DNA of 64,000 nt from a virus. Where the stretch lies: IMG/VR virus record IMGVR_UViG_3300046543_000386, positions 1 through 64,000 of that record, one strand, 5' to 3'. Made by a program: the position numbers and the translations under genes. The notes below the pieces were generated by a model, which was not told where the DNA came from, did no database searches, and was given only the letters and a program-made list of their open reading frames with translations. Each line of letters opens with the position of its first letter. Position 1 is the stretch's first letter. This document shows positions 48,003-56,865 of the stretch, piece after piece.

Positions 48003-48896
48003 TCAATTCAGCTTTCCAGCGCGTTTCAGTTCCAGCTTGTTCTTGGCATACTCTTCGTCGGTCATCTTCATCATCTGCGCCATCTCACGCTCCTCGGCGC
48101 TCAAGCGCATGACGTTGCGATCCCCCGGCGACGAGCGCGACACCGGAGCGGCCGCAGGCGAGGCGCGCCGTTGCGTCACCTGCGACTGCTGGTAGCTCGA
48201 TGCGTCGCCCTCGTCCTCGGCGGGTTGCACCCGCAGGATGCTCTCCACCTCGCGGAAATACTCGTCGGTGTCGGCCGCGATGCCGTCGGCGGTGACGAGG
48301 TTGTGGGCCGCCACCATCTTGTTGAACAGGCGCTGATCGGTCGCGTATTGCGGGTGCCGCCTTACCCAATCGCCGGAACGTGGCGACAGGCGGCGGGCAA
48401 AATCCTCCACCGGATCGCCGGAACCCTGCGATTGCGGCGCGGGCGGCGCGCGCTTGGGCTGCTGCTCGGCGGCCGCTTTGCCTTCCTCAAGCTGCAACAT
48501 CTTGGCCGCGTTGTCGGCCATGCCCTGCTGAATATCGGCGGCGCGGGAAAATTCACCGTTTTCCATCGCCTGGGCATACTCGGCCTTGAGCGCCTCGGTG
48601 TTGCCCTTGACCATGTGAATGGCGTTGTTGATCAACTGCAAATTGGTGGTGTCCACCTCGTTGCGGGCATACACCTCGCGCGACGCGGCCTCGTTGGCGC
48701 GGGTTTCGGCCGCGATCCGGTGATTGCGCTCGCGCTCAAGCTGCGCCTTCAAGGTTTCGATGCTGGCGGCGAGGTCGTCCTGCTGCGGCGCCTGCGGCGC
48801 TTCCACGACCACATCACGCTCCCCCGCCGGGGGCGCTTCGACGGCGGGCGGCTCCAGGGGTAATTCGGCTTCAGCGGATTTCGGTTTGCGTGCCAT
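48003..48896 (-). CDS. scaffolding protein
   Basis: A 297-residue protein with an acidic Pro-rich N-terminus, a long coiled coil (about 42-150; ASIETLKAQLERERNHRIAA), low-complexity Ser/Ala/Gln, and a basic helical C-terminus (DEEYAKNKLELKRAGKLN) that typically binds the capsid protein. Position before the capsid genes fits an internal scaffold. ATG 48896 lies just past the GroES-like gene's stop. Confidence 0.75.
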   Translation of the reverse strand: MARKPKSAEAELPLEPPAVEAPPAGERDVVVEAPQAPQQDDLAASIETLKAQLERERNHRIAAETRANEAASREVYARNEVDTTNLQLINNAIHMVKGNTEALKAEYAQAMENGEFSRAADIQQGMADNAAKMLQLEEGKAAAEQQPKRAPPAPQSQGSGDPVEDFARRLSPRSGDWVRRHPQYATDQRLFNKMVAAHNLVTADGIAADTDEYFREVESILRVQPAEDEGDASSYQQSQVTQRRASPAAAPVSRSSPGDRNVMRLSAEEREMAQMMKMTDEEYAKNKLELKRAGKLN

Positions 48897-48898
48897 GG

Positions 48899-49291
48899 TT
48901 ACCACACGAAATCTGGATGTTGCACACGTCCCTTGACGTTCACGTCCTCCAAGATCCGGCAGGGGTGACCATTGATGGTCAGCGCCCAGCCGTCGGAAAC
49001 GCGGAAGAAAACCCAATCGTTGACGCGGATATCGATGCCAGTGAACCAGTTCGCGGTGGGGTCCACGAACGCGGTGGCGCCCTTTTTCATGATCAGCCCG
49101 ACCTTGCCCTGCACCCGGTCCTCGCTGCGGGTCGTGTCGGCCAGCAGGATGCCGCCCTTGGTTGTCGGGGGACGGATGTAGATCGCCACCAGAAGCTGAT
49201 TGTTGAAGATCTCGATATTATCAAGGGCACCGACCGCCTTGGCCAATTCCAGCTTGGGGTCGATGTCGTGCTTCATAACGGCAAACGCCAT
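48899..49291 (-). CDS. GroES-like co-chaperonin
   Basis: A 130-residue protein. The block NNQLLVAIYIRPPTTKGGIL then LADTTRSEDRVQGKVG parallels the GroES mobile-loop region (VLVRP...TKGGIVLPD...G.V..VG), followed by WFTGIDIRVNDWVFFRVSDG and INGHPCRILEDVNVKGR, matching the GroES barrel (VKVGD.V.F ... YLI..E.DILG). It would cap host GroEL to fold the capsid protein, as T4 gp31 does. AAAGGATCAGCCT precedes the ATG at 49291. Confidence 0.75.
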   Translation of the reverse strand: MAFAVMKHDIDPKLELAKAVGALDNIEIFNNQLLVAIYIRPPTTKGGILLADTTRSEDRVQGKVGLIMKKGATAFVDPTANWFTGIDIRVNDWVFFRVSDGWALTINGHPCRILEDVNVKGRVQHPDFVW

Positions 49292-49302
49292 AGGCTGATC
49301 CT

Positions 49303-49503
49303 TTAACGGGTAAGCATTACCTTCTTGGCGATCTCGTCGCAGATATCCTCGGCGGCACGGAGGCCCTGAATCACCCCAGTCGCCCGCTGGTAATCCACTC
49401 CAGCCCCGCCCCACGAAAGCTCTTCCTTCCGCGCCTCGATCTCGTCACGCAGCGCCTTGCGCAGTTCCTGCTCAAACAGAATGCCGGTGGTGAACACCGT
49501 CAT
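49303..49503 (-). CDS. small helical late protein
   Basis: A 66-residue helical, charged protein (LFEQELRKALRDEIEARKEEL; YQRATGVIQGLRAAEDICDEI). Resembles small helper proteins found beside portal/scaffold genes. Ends just before the GroES-like gene's Shine-Dalgarno. Function unknown. Confidence 0.6.
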   Translation of the reverse strand: MTVFTTGILFEQELRKALRDEIEARKEELSWGGAGVDYQRATGVIQGLRAAEDICDEIAKKVMLTR

Positions 49504-49509
49504 CCACCG

Positions 49510-50607
49510 TCAGCCCTTGCCGTACTCATCGATCTTCTCCAGCCGCCCCTCGCCGCTTCCGGCGCCCGCGTTCATCTTGGGGAATTTATGGGTGGTCCGA
49601 CCGCCGCGCGCGCGAGGCATCATGCCGGGTGGCGGCATGGGCGGCCCGCCCGCGCCAGGAGGTGGCCCCATCGGAGGTCCCCCGGCACCTGGGGGCGGGC
49701 CACCCATCGGAGGCGGCCCACCAGGGGGCATTCCAGGGCCACCGCCGCCCGGCATCATGCCCGGGGGCGGCCCGCCACGCGGCGCCCCTGGCGGGGGCAT
49801 GGGCGGCCCTGGCGGGCCTCCCGGCGGCGACAGCCCGGCATCCTGCGGCTTGCCCTGGGTTATAATGATGTTGACGTTGGTCTTGCCCGATTTGCTGGAT
49901 TTCTTCTCGCCGCCGCCAAGCTGGCCGCCATAGGCGCGCCTGACGCGCCCGCCGCCGCATTTCTCCATCGCGTCGTCTTTGTCGTTGTCGGGTACCTTCA
50001 GGGCGAATTTCGGCTTCTTGTCGTCTTTCTTGTCCTCTTTGCGTTCCTCTTTCTTGTCGCCCTTCTTGGATTCGAACTTGGCGAACCCGCCCTTCTTCAT
50101 CATCGACAGCTTGCCCGCCGATACCGGCGAGAAGCTCATGCGGCTCGCGGGCACCCCGGAACGCCCCGTGGATGCCGCCAATCCCTCGTTCTGCGACGCC
50201 TCCGGTCCCAGCCCGGCCCCGCCGCCATCCTGCTTGTTCACCGCGCCGCCGCGCTTCATGCCCCCGATATGCTTGGTGCCGACGCGCTCTTCGTTGGCGT
50301 CCTTGGTGTTACGGTTGATGAAATTGGTCGGCGTCAGCGCCGATCCGCCATTCTTGCGCGCCAAGCGCCCGGCATGCGACGGCGTGGCCGGTCCCGGTAC
50401 CTTCAGCCCCGCCTTGACGGAGGTGACATGCCCGCCACGGCGATACTGGCGCATGGAAAGGGGCCGCATGCCGGTTTTCGCGTTGGCGTTCAGCGCCTCG
50501 GGCGGCGTCCAGCTACTCGCGTCCACTTTCTGGTGCGGATCGGCACTGCCCATGCGCTTGGCCTTGGCTTTCATGGCTTCGCGGGCGTCCTGGCTCATCG
50601 TGGACAT
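49510..50607 (-). CDS. Pro/Gly-rich virion protein
   Basis: A 365-residue protein. Residues 1-180 are basic with GG boxes (YRRGGHV, KRGGAVNKQDGGG, KKGGFAK); 180-220 are a Lys/Glu/Asp run (KKGDKKEERKEDKKDDKK); 260-350 are collagen-like Pro/Gly/Met (GGPPGPPMPPPGAP). The start ATG 50607 follows AAAGGAG. Likely internal capsid or portal-associated protein; the GG boxes match those of the giant and 22606 proteins. Confidence 0.6.
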   Translation of the reverse strand: MSTMSQDAREAMKAKAKRMGSADPHQKVDASSWTPPEALNANAKTGMRPLSMRQYRRGGHVTSVKAGLKVPGPATPSHAGRLARKNGGSALTPTNFINRNTKDANEERVGTKHIGGMKRGGAVNKQDGGGAGLGPEASQNEGLAASTGRSGVPASRMSFSPVSAGKLSMMKKGGFAKFESKKGDKKEERKEDKKDDKKPKFALKVPDNDKDDAMEKCGGGRVRRAYGGQLGGGEKKSSKSGKTNVNIIITQGKPQDAGLSPPGGPPGPPMPPPGAPRGGPPPGMMPGGGGPGMPPGGPPPMGGPPPGAGGPPMGPPPGAGGPPMPPPGMMPRARGGRTTHKFPKMNAGAGSGEGRLEKIDEYGKG

Positions 50608-50716
50608 GTAATTTGGCTCCTTTGCGGAGTGAGTGGGCGACAAACAGCGCGTTTTGGGCCGTTTTTGCAAGATTTTGACCCTGATCGGCTCACTATTGAT
50701 GGTTTGAGGGCGATTT

Positions 50717-53413
50717 TCATGCGCGGGCCTCGCGAAAATGCCGCGCGGCGGCCAAAGCCCGGTCGATGACGGGTCCGGAGACGCCAACCGGGCCGCCATA
50801 GGCCTTTTTCGCCGGTTTTCTGCCCCCTGACGCGTGTTTGGCGATGCGTTTGGCGTAGGTTTTCACCGCCTGCGTCTGCTTTTTCACCGCCGCGTCGTAA
50901 TCGGCGACCTTGTCACCCTCGCGGGTGTTGTAAAAATCATGCTTGTTGGGGTCGTAGGCCATGTGAACAACGTCGGGACGCCCGCCATTGAAGTGATGGA
51001 AGGTGTCGTAATCCCATCCCGGGGGCGCGAACTCGTCGTTGAAGGGCAATCGGCTGACGGCGTGGAAGCGATTGCGCGAATAGAGGTGCGGTAGCGTGGT
51101 GTCGAACGCATCCAGCTTCCGACCGCCCTGCTGCACCGCCAGATCGAGTAGCGAATTAACCACATTGCGATGATTGCCGCGCGCCTTGTTGTTGAATACC
51201 GAAACGATGTCGTCGCCCTTGAGCGCGAAGCCGGTCGCCTTGTCAGGCGACAGGAACAGCTTCATGCCCGCATACTCTTTGGGGTCGTAGGCATGCACCG
51301 CCGCCGCGTGCGGGCCGACCCCCTTGGCGTGGAGCATCGCCTCGTGGAACACGGCGCCGCTGCGGGCGCCCGGCATAAGCTCGTGCATGGACGGGGCGGA
51401 TATCCCCGCCTCGTCCCATACACGCTTGGCCTCGGGATGAGGGTCGTGGGTGCTGCGAACAGCCGCGCCGAAATCGGGCGCTAGTTGTTGCGCTCCACTT
51501 CCTCCTGCTCTTCGGGCGTAAGTTGCGGGTAACCCGTCCCTACCCCGTCCTGCGACCCCGTGGGCTGTCCGCGTGGCGCGGCCGAGTTGCCGGGCGCGGG
51601 CGAAGCGGTCCACTTCCTGAGGTTCCAGTCCTGAAGGTGCTCCGGAAGGTCCGCCTCCAGTTCCGGGTGCCACGGCGGCGGGCTGCCCATGTGCGCCACC
51701 TTCAGGTACTCCTCTCTCGTAACTGGAATCCCATTCTCTTTCAGAATCTGGATCACCGGATCGTCGTGCCCATGACGGCTCATTCATGCCTCCTGCCAAC
51801 GTCAATATCTGCTGCCGCGCCTCCGGGGCCGACAGCAATCCATTCGTGACGTTATCCCATATTCCATGCACCTGCGCAATCAGATTGCGGTCGCGCTTCT
51901 GCTTGGGCGAGAACAGGCCGCGAATACCTTCCCAGGTGATGGACTGCATCTCACGCGGCAACAGCCCTTCCTGCAACGCCGCCGCGCGCTTGGCGTCGGC
52001 ATGCAGCGGGTAGGTGCCCGACACCCCGGTGAGATCGGAACTCTTGGCCGCTGGCGGCTTGGCCATGGTGCGAACAGGTTCCGGCAGCCCCTTGGCCTTG
52101 GCCGCCGCCACAAGGCGCTTATGCGGGTCCAGCGTATCGGTGCCAAAGTTGTGCGACACCTCGGTCGAACTGCCGCCCAGCGGGCGCAGCAGGTTTGCCG
52201 CCACCGCATGGGTGTCGATGGTCACGTCACCATGCGGCGCATCCGGCGCCAGCAGATTGTTGTAGAAATTGCGCACCTTGTGCTTGTCGCCCATCAGCCG
52301 CGACAGCGCCGATTTGCTGCCGTTGGACTGCGCCGCCTGCACCGCCTTGGAAATCTCCGACAGCGACCCCCAACTGGTCTGCGAGGGATCGCCCTCCGTC
52401 GGCTCGGCACCTTCCTCCTCATCGTCGGACGTGCTGGCGTCTTCCTTGGTCCTGACCCGGCCAAACGCGCCCTCGGGCGTCACCAGTCGGTGCCAGCGCG
52501 GGTTGTGCGCCTCGTCATGCAGGCGGATGAACATCGCCTTGTGCTTGGGGTCCTCGATATCGGCCAGCTTCTTGCCGCGTATCGCGTCCAGCGACACGTC
52601 GTGCCGCCCTTCGAAAAAGACCCGGTTGGCGTGGTCCTCCATCTCCTTGGTGTAATGCGTCTCGTGCTGACGATGCAGCGCATCGAGCACCCGCTCGGCC
52701 AGGGAGACGTTCTGATACCAGTCCTTCTGCGGCGACAGCGCCGCCAGCGTGCCCGCCACCGCGCTGTCAGGCATGTTGTAGCGCTTGGCGAAGCTGTCCA
52801 CGATCCGACGGCCGCCCTTGTACCAAAGCTTGGCGCGGTCGCGGATATGCTCGGGCATGGTGTCGTGCAGGAATTTCAGATTGCCCTGCGCGAGGTTGTT
52901 GAAATGGTGCAGGATCTCGTCGTGGTTGGCACCCTCCTGGCGCAGATGCGCGGGCATCCCCGGATACTGCGCCAGCAACTCGACGTTGTGCTTGTGCGCC
53001 TTGTCGCCCTGCGCCGACGACGCCGTGTCCACCATCAGATTGCCGGTGATCGGATTATCGCCCTTGGCGCTTTTCGGCGTGCGCTGCGAGATCCGATCCG
53101 GGTGATCGCCATCCGCCTGCAAGCGATTGCGGTAGCCCGCGAAGGCACTGCGTGGCGCCATGGGGGCACTGCGTGGCGCCCGCACCTGTTCAGGGCTGGC
53201 AGGCGCAGGCGCCACGACAGGCTGCGCAGTCAAGGTCTGCGCAGAATCTTCAGGTACAGGGTTCACCGGCACCTCGCCACCCGCAGCATATCGCCCTGGC
53301 AAGGGGCCAATCTCGCGGCCAATGCCCTTGGCCACCTGGGCTGCACGGCGGATCGCCGCCGTGTTGTCCTGGCCATAGGACAGCGCCCTGGCCATCGACG
53401 GGGGATACGCCAT
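50717..53413 (-). CDS. large virion-region protein with GNAT-like C-terminus (possible fusion)
   Basis: An 898-residue frame. Residues about 115-500 are a helical domain with LWYKGGRRIVDSFAKRYN, VAGTLAALSPQKDWYQNVSL and NNLLAPDAPHGDVTIDTHAV, which resembles a phage family of unknown function (perhaps DUF7178; from memory). Residues about 544-644 read like non-native Arg/Gly/Ala translation and coincide with an out-of-frame gene (51481-51783). Residues 650-830 look like a GNAT domain: AGMKLFLSPDKATGFALKG, DDIVSVFNN, RNVVNSLLDLAVQQGG, LPHLYSRNRFHAVSR. It may be two genes fused in frame across the nested gene, or still two proteins. Confidence 0.65.
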   Translation of the reverse strand: MAYPPSMARALSYGQDNTAAIRRAAQVAKGIGREIGPLPGRYAAGGEVPVNPVPEDSAQTLTAQPVVAPAPASPEQVRAPRSAPMAPRSAFAGYRNRLQADGDHPDRISQRTPKSAKGDNPITGNLMVDTASSAQGDKAHKHNVELLAQYPGMPAHLRQEGANHDEILHHFNNLAQGNLKFLHDTMPEHIRDRAKLWYKGGRRIVDSFAKRYNMPDSAVAGTLAALSPQKDWYQNVSLAERVLDALHRQHETHYTKEMEDHANRVFFEGRHDVSLDAIRGKKLADIEDPKHKAMFIRLHDEAHNPRWHRLVTPEGAFGRVRTKEDASTSDDEEEGAEPTEGDPSQTSWGSLSEISKAVQAAQSNGSKSALSRLMGDKHKVRNFYNNLLAPDAPHGDVTIDTHAVAANLLRPLGGSSTEVSHNFGTDTLDPHKRLVAAAKAKGLPEPVRTMAKPPAAKSSDLTGVSGTYPLHADAKRAAALQEGLLPREMQSITWEGIRGLFSPKQKRDRNLIAQVHGIWDNVTNGLLSAPEARQQILTLAGGMNEPSWARRSGDPDSEREWDSSYERGVPEGGAHGQPAAVAPGTGGGPSGAPSGLEPQEVDRFARARQLGRATRTAHGVAGRGRDGLPATYARRAGGSGAQQLAPDFGAAVRSTHDPHPEAKRVWDEAGISAPSMHELMPGARSGAVFHEAMLHAKGVGPHAAAVHAYDPKEYAGMKLFLSPDKATGFALKGDDIVSVFNNKARGNHRNVVNSLLDLAVQQGGRKLDAFDTTLPHLYSRNRFHAVSRLPFNDEFAPPGWDYDTFHHFNGGRPDVVHMAYDPNKHDFYNTREGDKVADYDAAVKKQTQAVKTYAKRIAKHASGGRKPAKKAYGGPVGVSGPVIDRALAAARHFREARA
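51481..51783 (-). CDS. nested out-of-frame small protein
   Basis: A 100-residue protein (MSRHGHDDPVIQILKENGIP, VTREEYLKVAHMGSPP, LEADLPEHLQDW) whose composition looks like a genuine phage protein, unlike the enclosing frame here. AGGAGG lies 5 bases before its ATG. It lies wholly inside the 50717-53413 frame, shifted in phase. Proteins with PVTRExYLxxAxMG are familiar small phage proteins near portal genes; role unknown. Confidence 0.65.
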   Translation of the reverse strand: MSRHGHDDPVIQILKENGIPVTREEYLKVAHMGSPPPWHPELEADLPEHLQDWNLRKWTASPAPGNSAAPRGQPTGSQDGVGTGYPQLTPEEQEEVERNN

Positions 53414-54303
53414 CAGGTTCTCCCTCCGCGCTCGTAGCGGCGCTTGATCTCGGGCGTCCGGTCATCGAACACCACGAAGTTGTGGGCGTCCCTCTTGCCG
53501 CTGCGACTGTTGGCATCGAGGTAGCGAATGCCGGGGATGCCTGCGGCTTTCAGCCGCTCCATCGCATGCGCCTGGGCCTTGGCGTTCTGCGTGCGCGGCT
53601 TGTCGGTGTGAACCTGGGGCGCCATCGCGGCAATGAATTTGTGCAGATCCTGCCCGGTCATCGCCTCGGCACGGTCATGCCAGTCGGGGTTGAACAGCGT
53701 CTTCACCGCTGCCTGCACGTGCGGGTGCTGCGCCTTCACCGGCCGGTCCCAATGCAGGAAATGCTCGGGATCGGCATTAAGCCGCACCTGATACATCGCC
53801 CCCGGCGTGTGCAGCTTGGCCTGCGGATACTTGGCGCGCATCTCGGCGGCGTGCTGCTTAAACTTGGGCACGTGCTTGGGATAGAAATCGTTTTCGATCT
53901 TCTTGTGCAACGCGTCCCAATCGCCGCCCGCGTCGATGAAATCCATCAGGGTGAACATATGATCTTGGTGCAGGTTGTCGGCGTGGGTGATGTCGTCCAC
54001 CGTCTGCGGCCCGCGCCCGGTGCCCAGGTCGATACGCGGGTCCTTGTCGCGTGACAGGCGGTCGCGATAGCCCTTGGCGATGCCCTCGTCCTGAGCGAAA
54101 TACAGCCCGCGCCCATAGGCCTGATTGCCCTCGCCAGTGCCGATCTTGGACATGTCGAAGCGGTCGAAATAATGCGGGCTGCCGTGGTACACATCCACGC
54201 CGGGGGCGTCCTCGGGCTGCGCTTCGACCTGTCCGCCCGCGTCGCGCCGCACCAGCCGGGCCGCCAAGAGCGCACGCCGCACGGGTTTGCCGCTGTCGCT
54301 CAC
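53413..54303 (-). CDS. ADP-ribosyltransferase-like protein (ART-PolyVal type)
   Basis: A 296-residue protein. DVYHGSPHYFDRFDMSKIGT (37-56) with H40, then QAYGRGLYFAQDEGIAKGYR (61-80), and at the C-terminus AGIPGIRYLDANSRSG and NFVVFDDRTPEIKRRYE. This is the layout of the ART families found in phage polyvalent proteins, which transfer ADP-ribose from NAD to target proteins or nucleic acid. The catalytic Glu cannot be fixed by eye. Beside the portal, it may be packaged and delivered with the DNA; that is inference. Confidence 0.75.
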   Translation of the reverse strand: MSDSGKPVRRALLAARLVRRDAGGQVEAQPEDAPGVDVYHGSPHYFDRFDMSKIGTGEGNQAYGRGLYFAQDEGIAKGYRDRLSRDKDPRIDLGTGRGPQTVDDITHADNLHQDHMFTLMDFIDAGGDWDALHKKIENDFYPKHVPKFKQHAAEMRAKYPQAKLHTPGAMYQVRLNADPEHFLHWDRPVKAQHPHVQAAVKTLFNPDWHDRAEAMTGQDLHKFIAAMAPQVHTDKPRTQNAKAQAHAMERLKAAGIPGIRYLDANSRSGKRDAHNFVVFDDRTPEIKRRYERGGRT

Positions 54304-56660
54304 GGCGCAAGGCCTGCCTCGGGCGCCTCGCCGCCCTCGGCAGGTTCACCCGTGGCCTTGTCGGCCTTGCTCACCAGCCCCTCGGCAATGGGTGCGGTGT
54401 CAGGATGCAGGATCACCTCGCGCGCGATGTTCAACATCTCCAGCTTCTCCTTGCTGGCGCGGTCGGCCTTCTTCTCATGCGCGGTGCTCAACGTCGCACC
54501 GCGCTGCGTGTCGGCCTGCTGCTGACGGGTCTGCGCGTCCATCAGCTTGGCCTGCGCGTTCATCTGATCGATCTGCGGATTGCCCGGCGCACCGCCCTTG
54601 CCCGCCAGCCCGCCAGGATTGGCCTGCGTGTCCACCTGTATCTTCTGCGCCGTTGCCTGCGCGACCTGCGCCTTGCTCGTCGCTTCCAGCTTCTTGGTGT
54701 CGGCGTTCTGCTGATCGACCTTCATCTTGGCCTGCGCCTGCTCAAGCTCAGGCGGCGGCTTGGCCTGCGCCTCGGGCGGTGCCAGGAACTGATCGGGGTT
54801 GCTGTAACCAATCGCCAAAATGGCCGCGCGGTCTATCGCCAGCGGATCATAAAGCATCGGGCTGGCCTGCTGTAGCTGCTTCAGCGCCATGATCTTCATC
54901 ATCCGCTGCGTGTGGTTCGCCGTGTTGGGATCGGCCTGCGGCGTCAACTCGCAGCGATCCAACGCCGCCAGAAAACTCTGATCATCCCAGTTGCAAGACG
55001 GCTTCTTGTTGCGCTGCCAGAAACTCTCGGGGTGCTCGCGGAAGGTTCTGACCAGCAGGCGAAATTCTTCGGCTTGCGAAGCGTGCATGCGCTTATGCAC
55101 CGCCGACATCACCTTGCTGGCCTGCTCGATCATGGCCAGCGTGGTGCCGACGGGAGCGTCGGCTCTACCCTCACCCACCTGCTGCTCGCTGGTGCCGCCA
55201 ATCCGCATGCCGGTCTGGCTGATATCGTTCACCAGGGTCATCAGCGCGGGCGCGCCCTGCTGGTTATACGGCAGCGGCATCACCGCCTGTGAGATCGGCA
55301 TGCCGCCGGTCTTCACCAGCGCGCCGCCCCCAGGTGGAATGCGAAAAATGTTGGTGTTCTGTCGCGCCCCCGTGTCAGCCATAAGAAATCCTGGGAAACA
55401 CGCGAACATGCCGCCATCCAGCAACTCCCGCCACGCGGCGGTGATGGCGTTGGTGGTGTTGCCAAGTATGTGCAGTAGCCCGATATCGTAGAATCCCATG
55501 CCGGGGACGAAAACATATTTGACAAAGTTATCGCGAGCTTCAGGTAATTCTTGGTCGTCTTCATCGAAGTTGCGGACAATAGATAGGATCTTCTTTGACG
55601 AGACATCGATAGTAACTCGGTAGGGAAGCTCCAAGCCGGTTTCTTTTCCATTTATCTTGTGCTCGTAGCCCAGCAGATCCTGCTCGCAATAAATCTCATA
55701 TACTTCACGATCACGATCCTCCATCCGGCTGGTGCTCTGCGTGATGCCCTGCTGGCTGTCCTTCTCCTCCTTGGCCGCATCCAGCCTCGGCAAATCCGGC
55801 TGCGACAGATCCACGTCGCGATACACCCCCATGATCTGCAACCGCTTCACCGTCGAGGGTTTCATCATGCTGCGATGCGTGATGCGCCGCGCGTTCCTGA
55901 GATCCGTCGCGCTGTAATTCACAATCAGATCGTCGGCATCCACACTCTCGCTGACAGGGCGATTGCGCAACGGGCAGTAATAAACCTTCTTGAACGCAGA
56001 TCCGCCAAACCCAAGCATAAACAACATTCTGTCAGTGTCAGGATAATACTCCGACGCCGTCACCGTCAGATAGTGGTTGAGGTCCTTCTCCAGATCATTG
56101 GCCTGCCGATCCTGCTCGATGAGCGACGCGTTGCCATCGTCCCTGACCTTGACAGGTCCATCCGTCGGCAGCATCTCACCCCGGGCGTTCGCTTGGAAGC
56201 GAAGCACGGCTTCCAACAACAGCGGATGCCGCACCCGGCTCATCCCCTCCACAGGCGCGCCATCACTGGCGCCCTGCACATTCGGCACCTCAACCTTCAA
56301 CCCAAGGAGCTTAATTCCTTGGGCGCGATCCTCAATCCAATCCTGACGGCTCTGCAAATCATCCTCAATCAGCCGGATCAGATCGTCGCTGATCCGCCCT
56401 AACTCCACATCCGGTAGATCTTCCGACAGATTATCAAACCAATTCTGCGGCTTGCGCTTGGCCTCGTCCTCCTCGTCAATCGGCCGCCCATCCAGGCTGA
56501 TGCTGATGCTGCCATCGTCATGCTCCACCCGCAGGCCACTGACATCACCACCAGACCCGCCCGGTATCTGCTGCGGCGCGACATCGGTCTTGTAGCTGAC
56601 CGCTACATCCGGCGTGCTAACCAGCCGCAGCGTCGGTGACAGCCCTGGAACGAGCGGCAA
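54300..56660 (-). CDS. portal protein
   Basis: A 786-residue protein, the dodecameric DNA gate. Signature blocks: NWFDNLSEDLPDVELGRISD then LIRLIEDDLQSRQDW (near the N-terminus), RVRHPLLLEAVLRFQANARGE, DRMLFMLGFGGSAFKKVYY, DIGLLHILGNTTNAITAAWREL, RADAPVGTTLAMIEQASKVMSAVHKR. A long Gln/Ala/Lys coiled coil (about 650-760) follows, the barrel. TTG 56660 is the likeliest start: GAGGAG lies 8 bases upstream, and it begins MPLVPGLSP. An ATG further upstream would overlap the preceding gene. Confidence 0.88.
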   Translation of the reverse strand: MPLVPGLSPTLRLVSTPDVAVSYKTDVAPQQIPGGSGGDVSGLRVEHDDGSISISLDGRPIDEEDEAKRKPQNWFDNLSEDLPDVELGRISDDLIRLIEDDLQSRQDWIEDRAQGIKLLGLKVEVPNVQGASDGAPVEGMSRVRHPLLLEAVLRFQANARGEMLPTDGPVKVRDDGNASLIEQDRQANDLEKDLNHYLTVTASEYYPDTDRMLFMLGFGGSAFKKVYYCPLRNRPVSESVDADDLIVNYSATDLRNARRITHRSMMKPSTVKRLQIMGVYRDVDLSQPDLPRLDAAKEEKDSQQGITQSTSRMEDRDREVYEIYCEQDLLGYEHKINGKETGLELPYRVTIDVSSKKILSIVRNFDEDDQELPEARDNFVKYVFVPGMGFYDIGLLHILGNTTNAITAAWRELLDGGMFACFPGFLMADTGARQNTNIFRIPPGGGALVKTGGMPISQAVMPLPYNQQGAPALMTLVNDISQTGMRIGGTSEQQVGEGRADAPVGTTLAMIEQASKVMSAVHKRMHASQAEEFRLLVRTFREHPESFWQRNKKPSCNWDDQSFLAALDRCELTPQADPNTANHTQRMMKIMALKQLQQASPMLYDPLAIDRAAILAIGYSNPDQFLAPPEAQAKPPPELEQAQAKMKVDQQNADTKKLEATSKAQVAQATAQKIQVDTQANPGGLAGKGGAPGNPQIDQMNAQAKLMDAQTRQQQADTQRGATLSTAHEKKADRASKEKLEMLNIAREVILHPDTAPIAEGLVSKADKATGEPAEGGEAPEAGLAP

Positions 56661-56865
56661 GTGCGTATCTCCTCTGGTAGATCGCCATAGCCTCCTGCAC
56701 CGCACGATAATCCGCCGCAGCCTTCAGGAAAAACGTCTCGACGCAGTTGATCAGATCCGGCGACCATATAGTAATAAGGTACGTCTCCAACCCCACCTGA
56801 TCCGCCTGCGCCATCAGGCGCAACTGCACCGTCGGCTCAAACTGCAATTGCGGGGTGATGATCAC
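56617..56865 (-). CDS. small protein before portal
   Basis: An 82-residue protein (GTG start in a GTGA overlap). Mixed hydrophobic/charged, helical second half (NCVETFFLKAAADYRAVQEAMAIYQRRYAL). Its 3' end overlaps the portal gene's start by 44 bases. Family not recognised. Confidence 0.55.
   Translation of the reverse strand: MIITPQLQFEPTVQLRLMAQADQVGLETYLITIWSPDLINCVETFFLKAAADYRAVQEAMAIYQRRYALAARSRAVTDAAAG

Noticed and set aside
51866-53437. A 523-residue plus-strand open frame
   Set aside because: Arg/His/Leu-rich with no recognisable domain, opposite the 898-residue gene.
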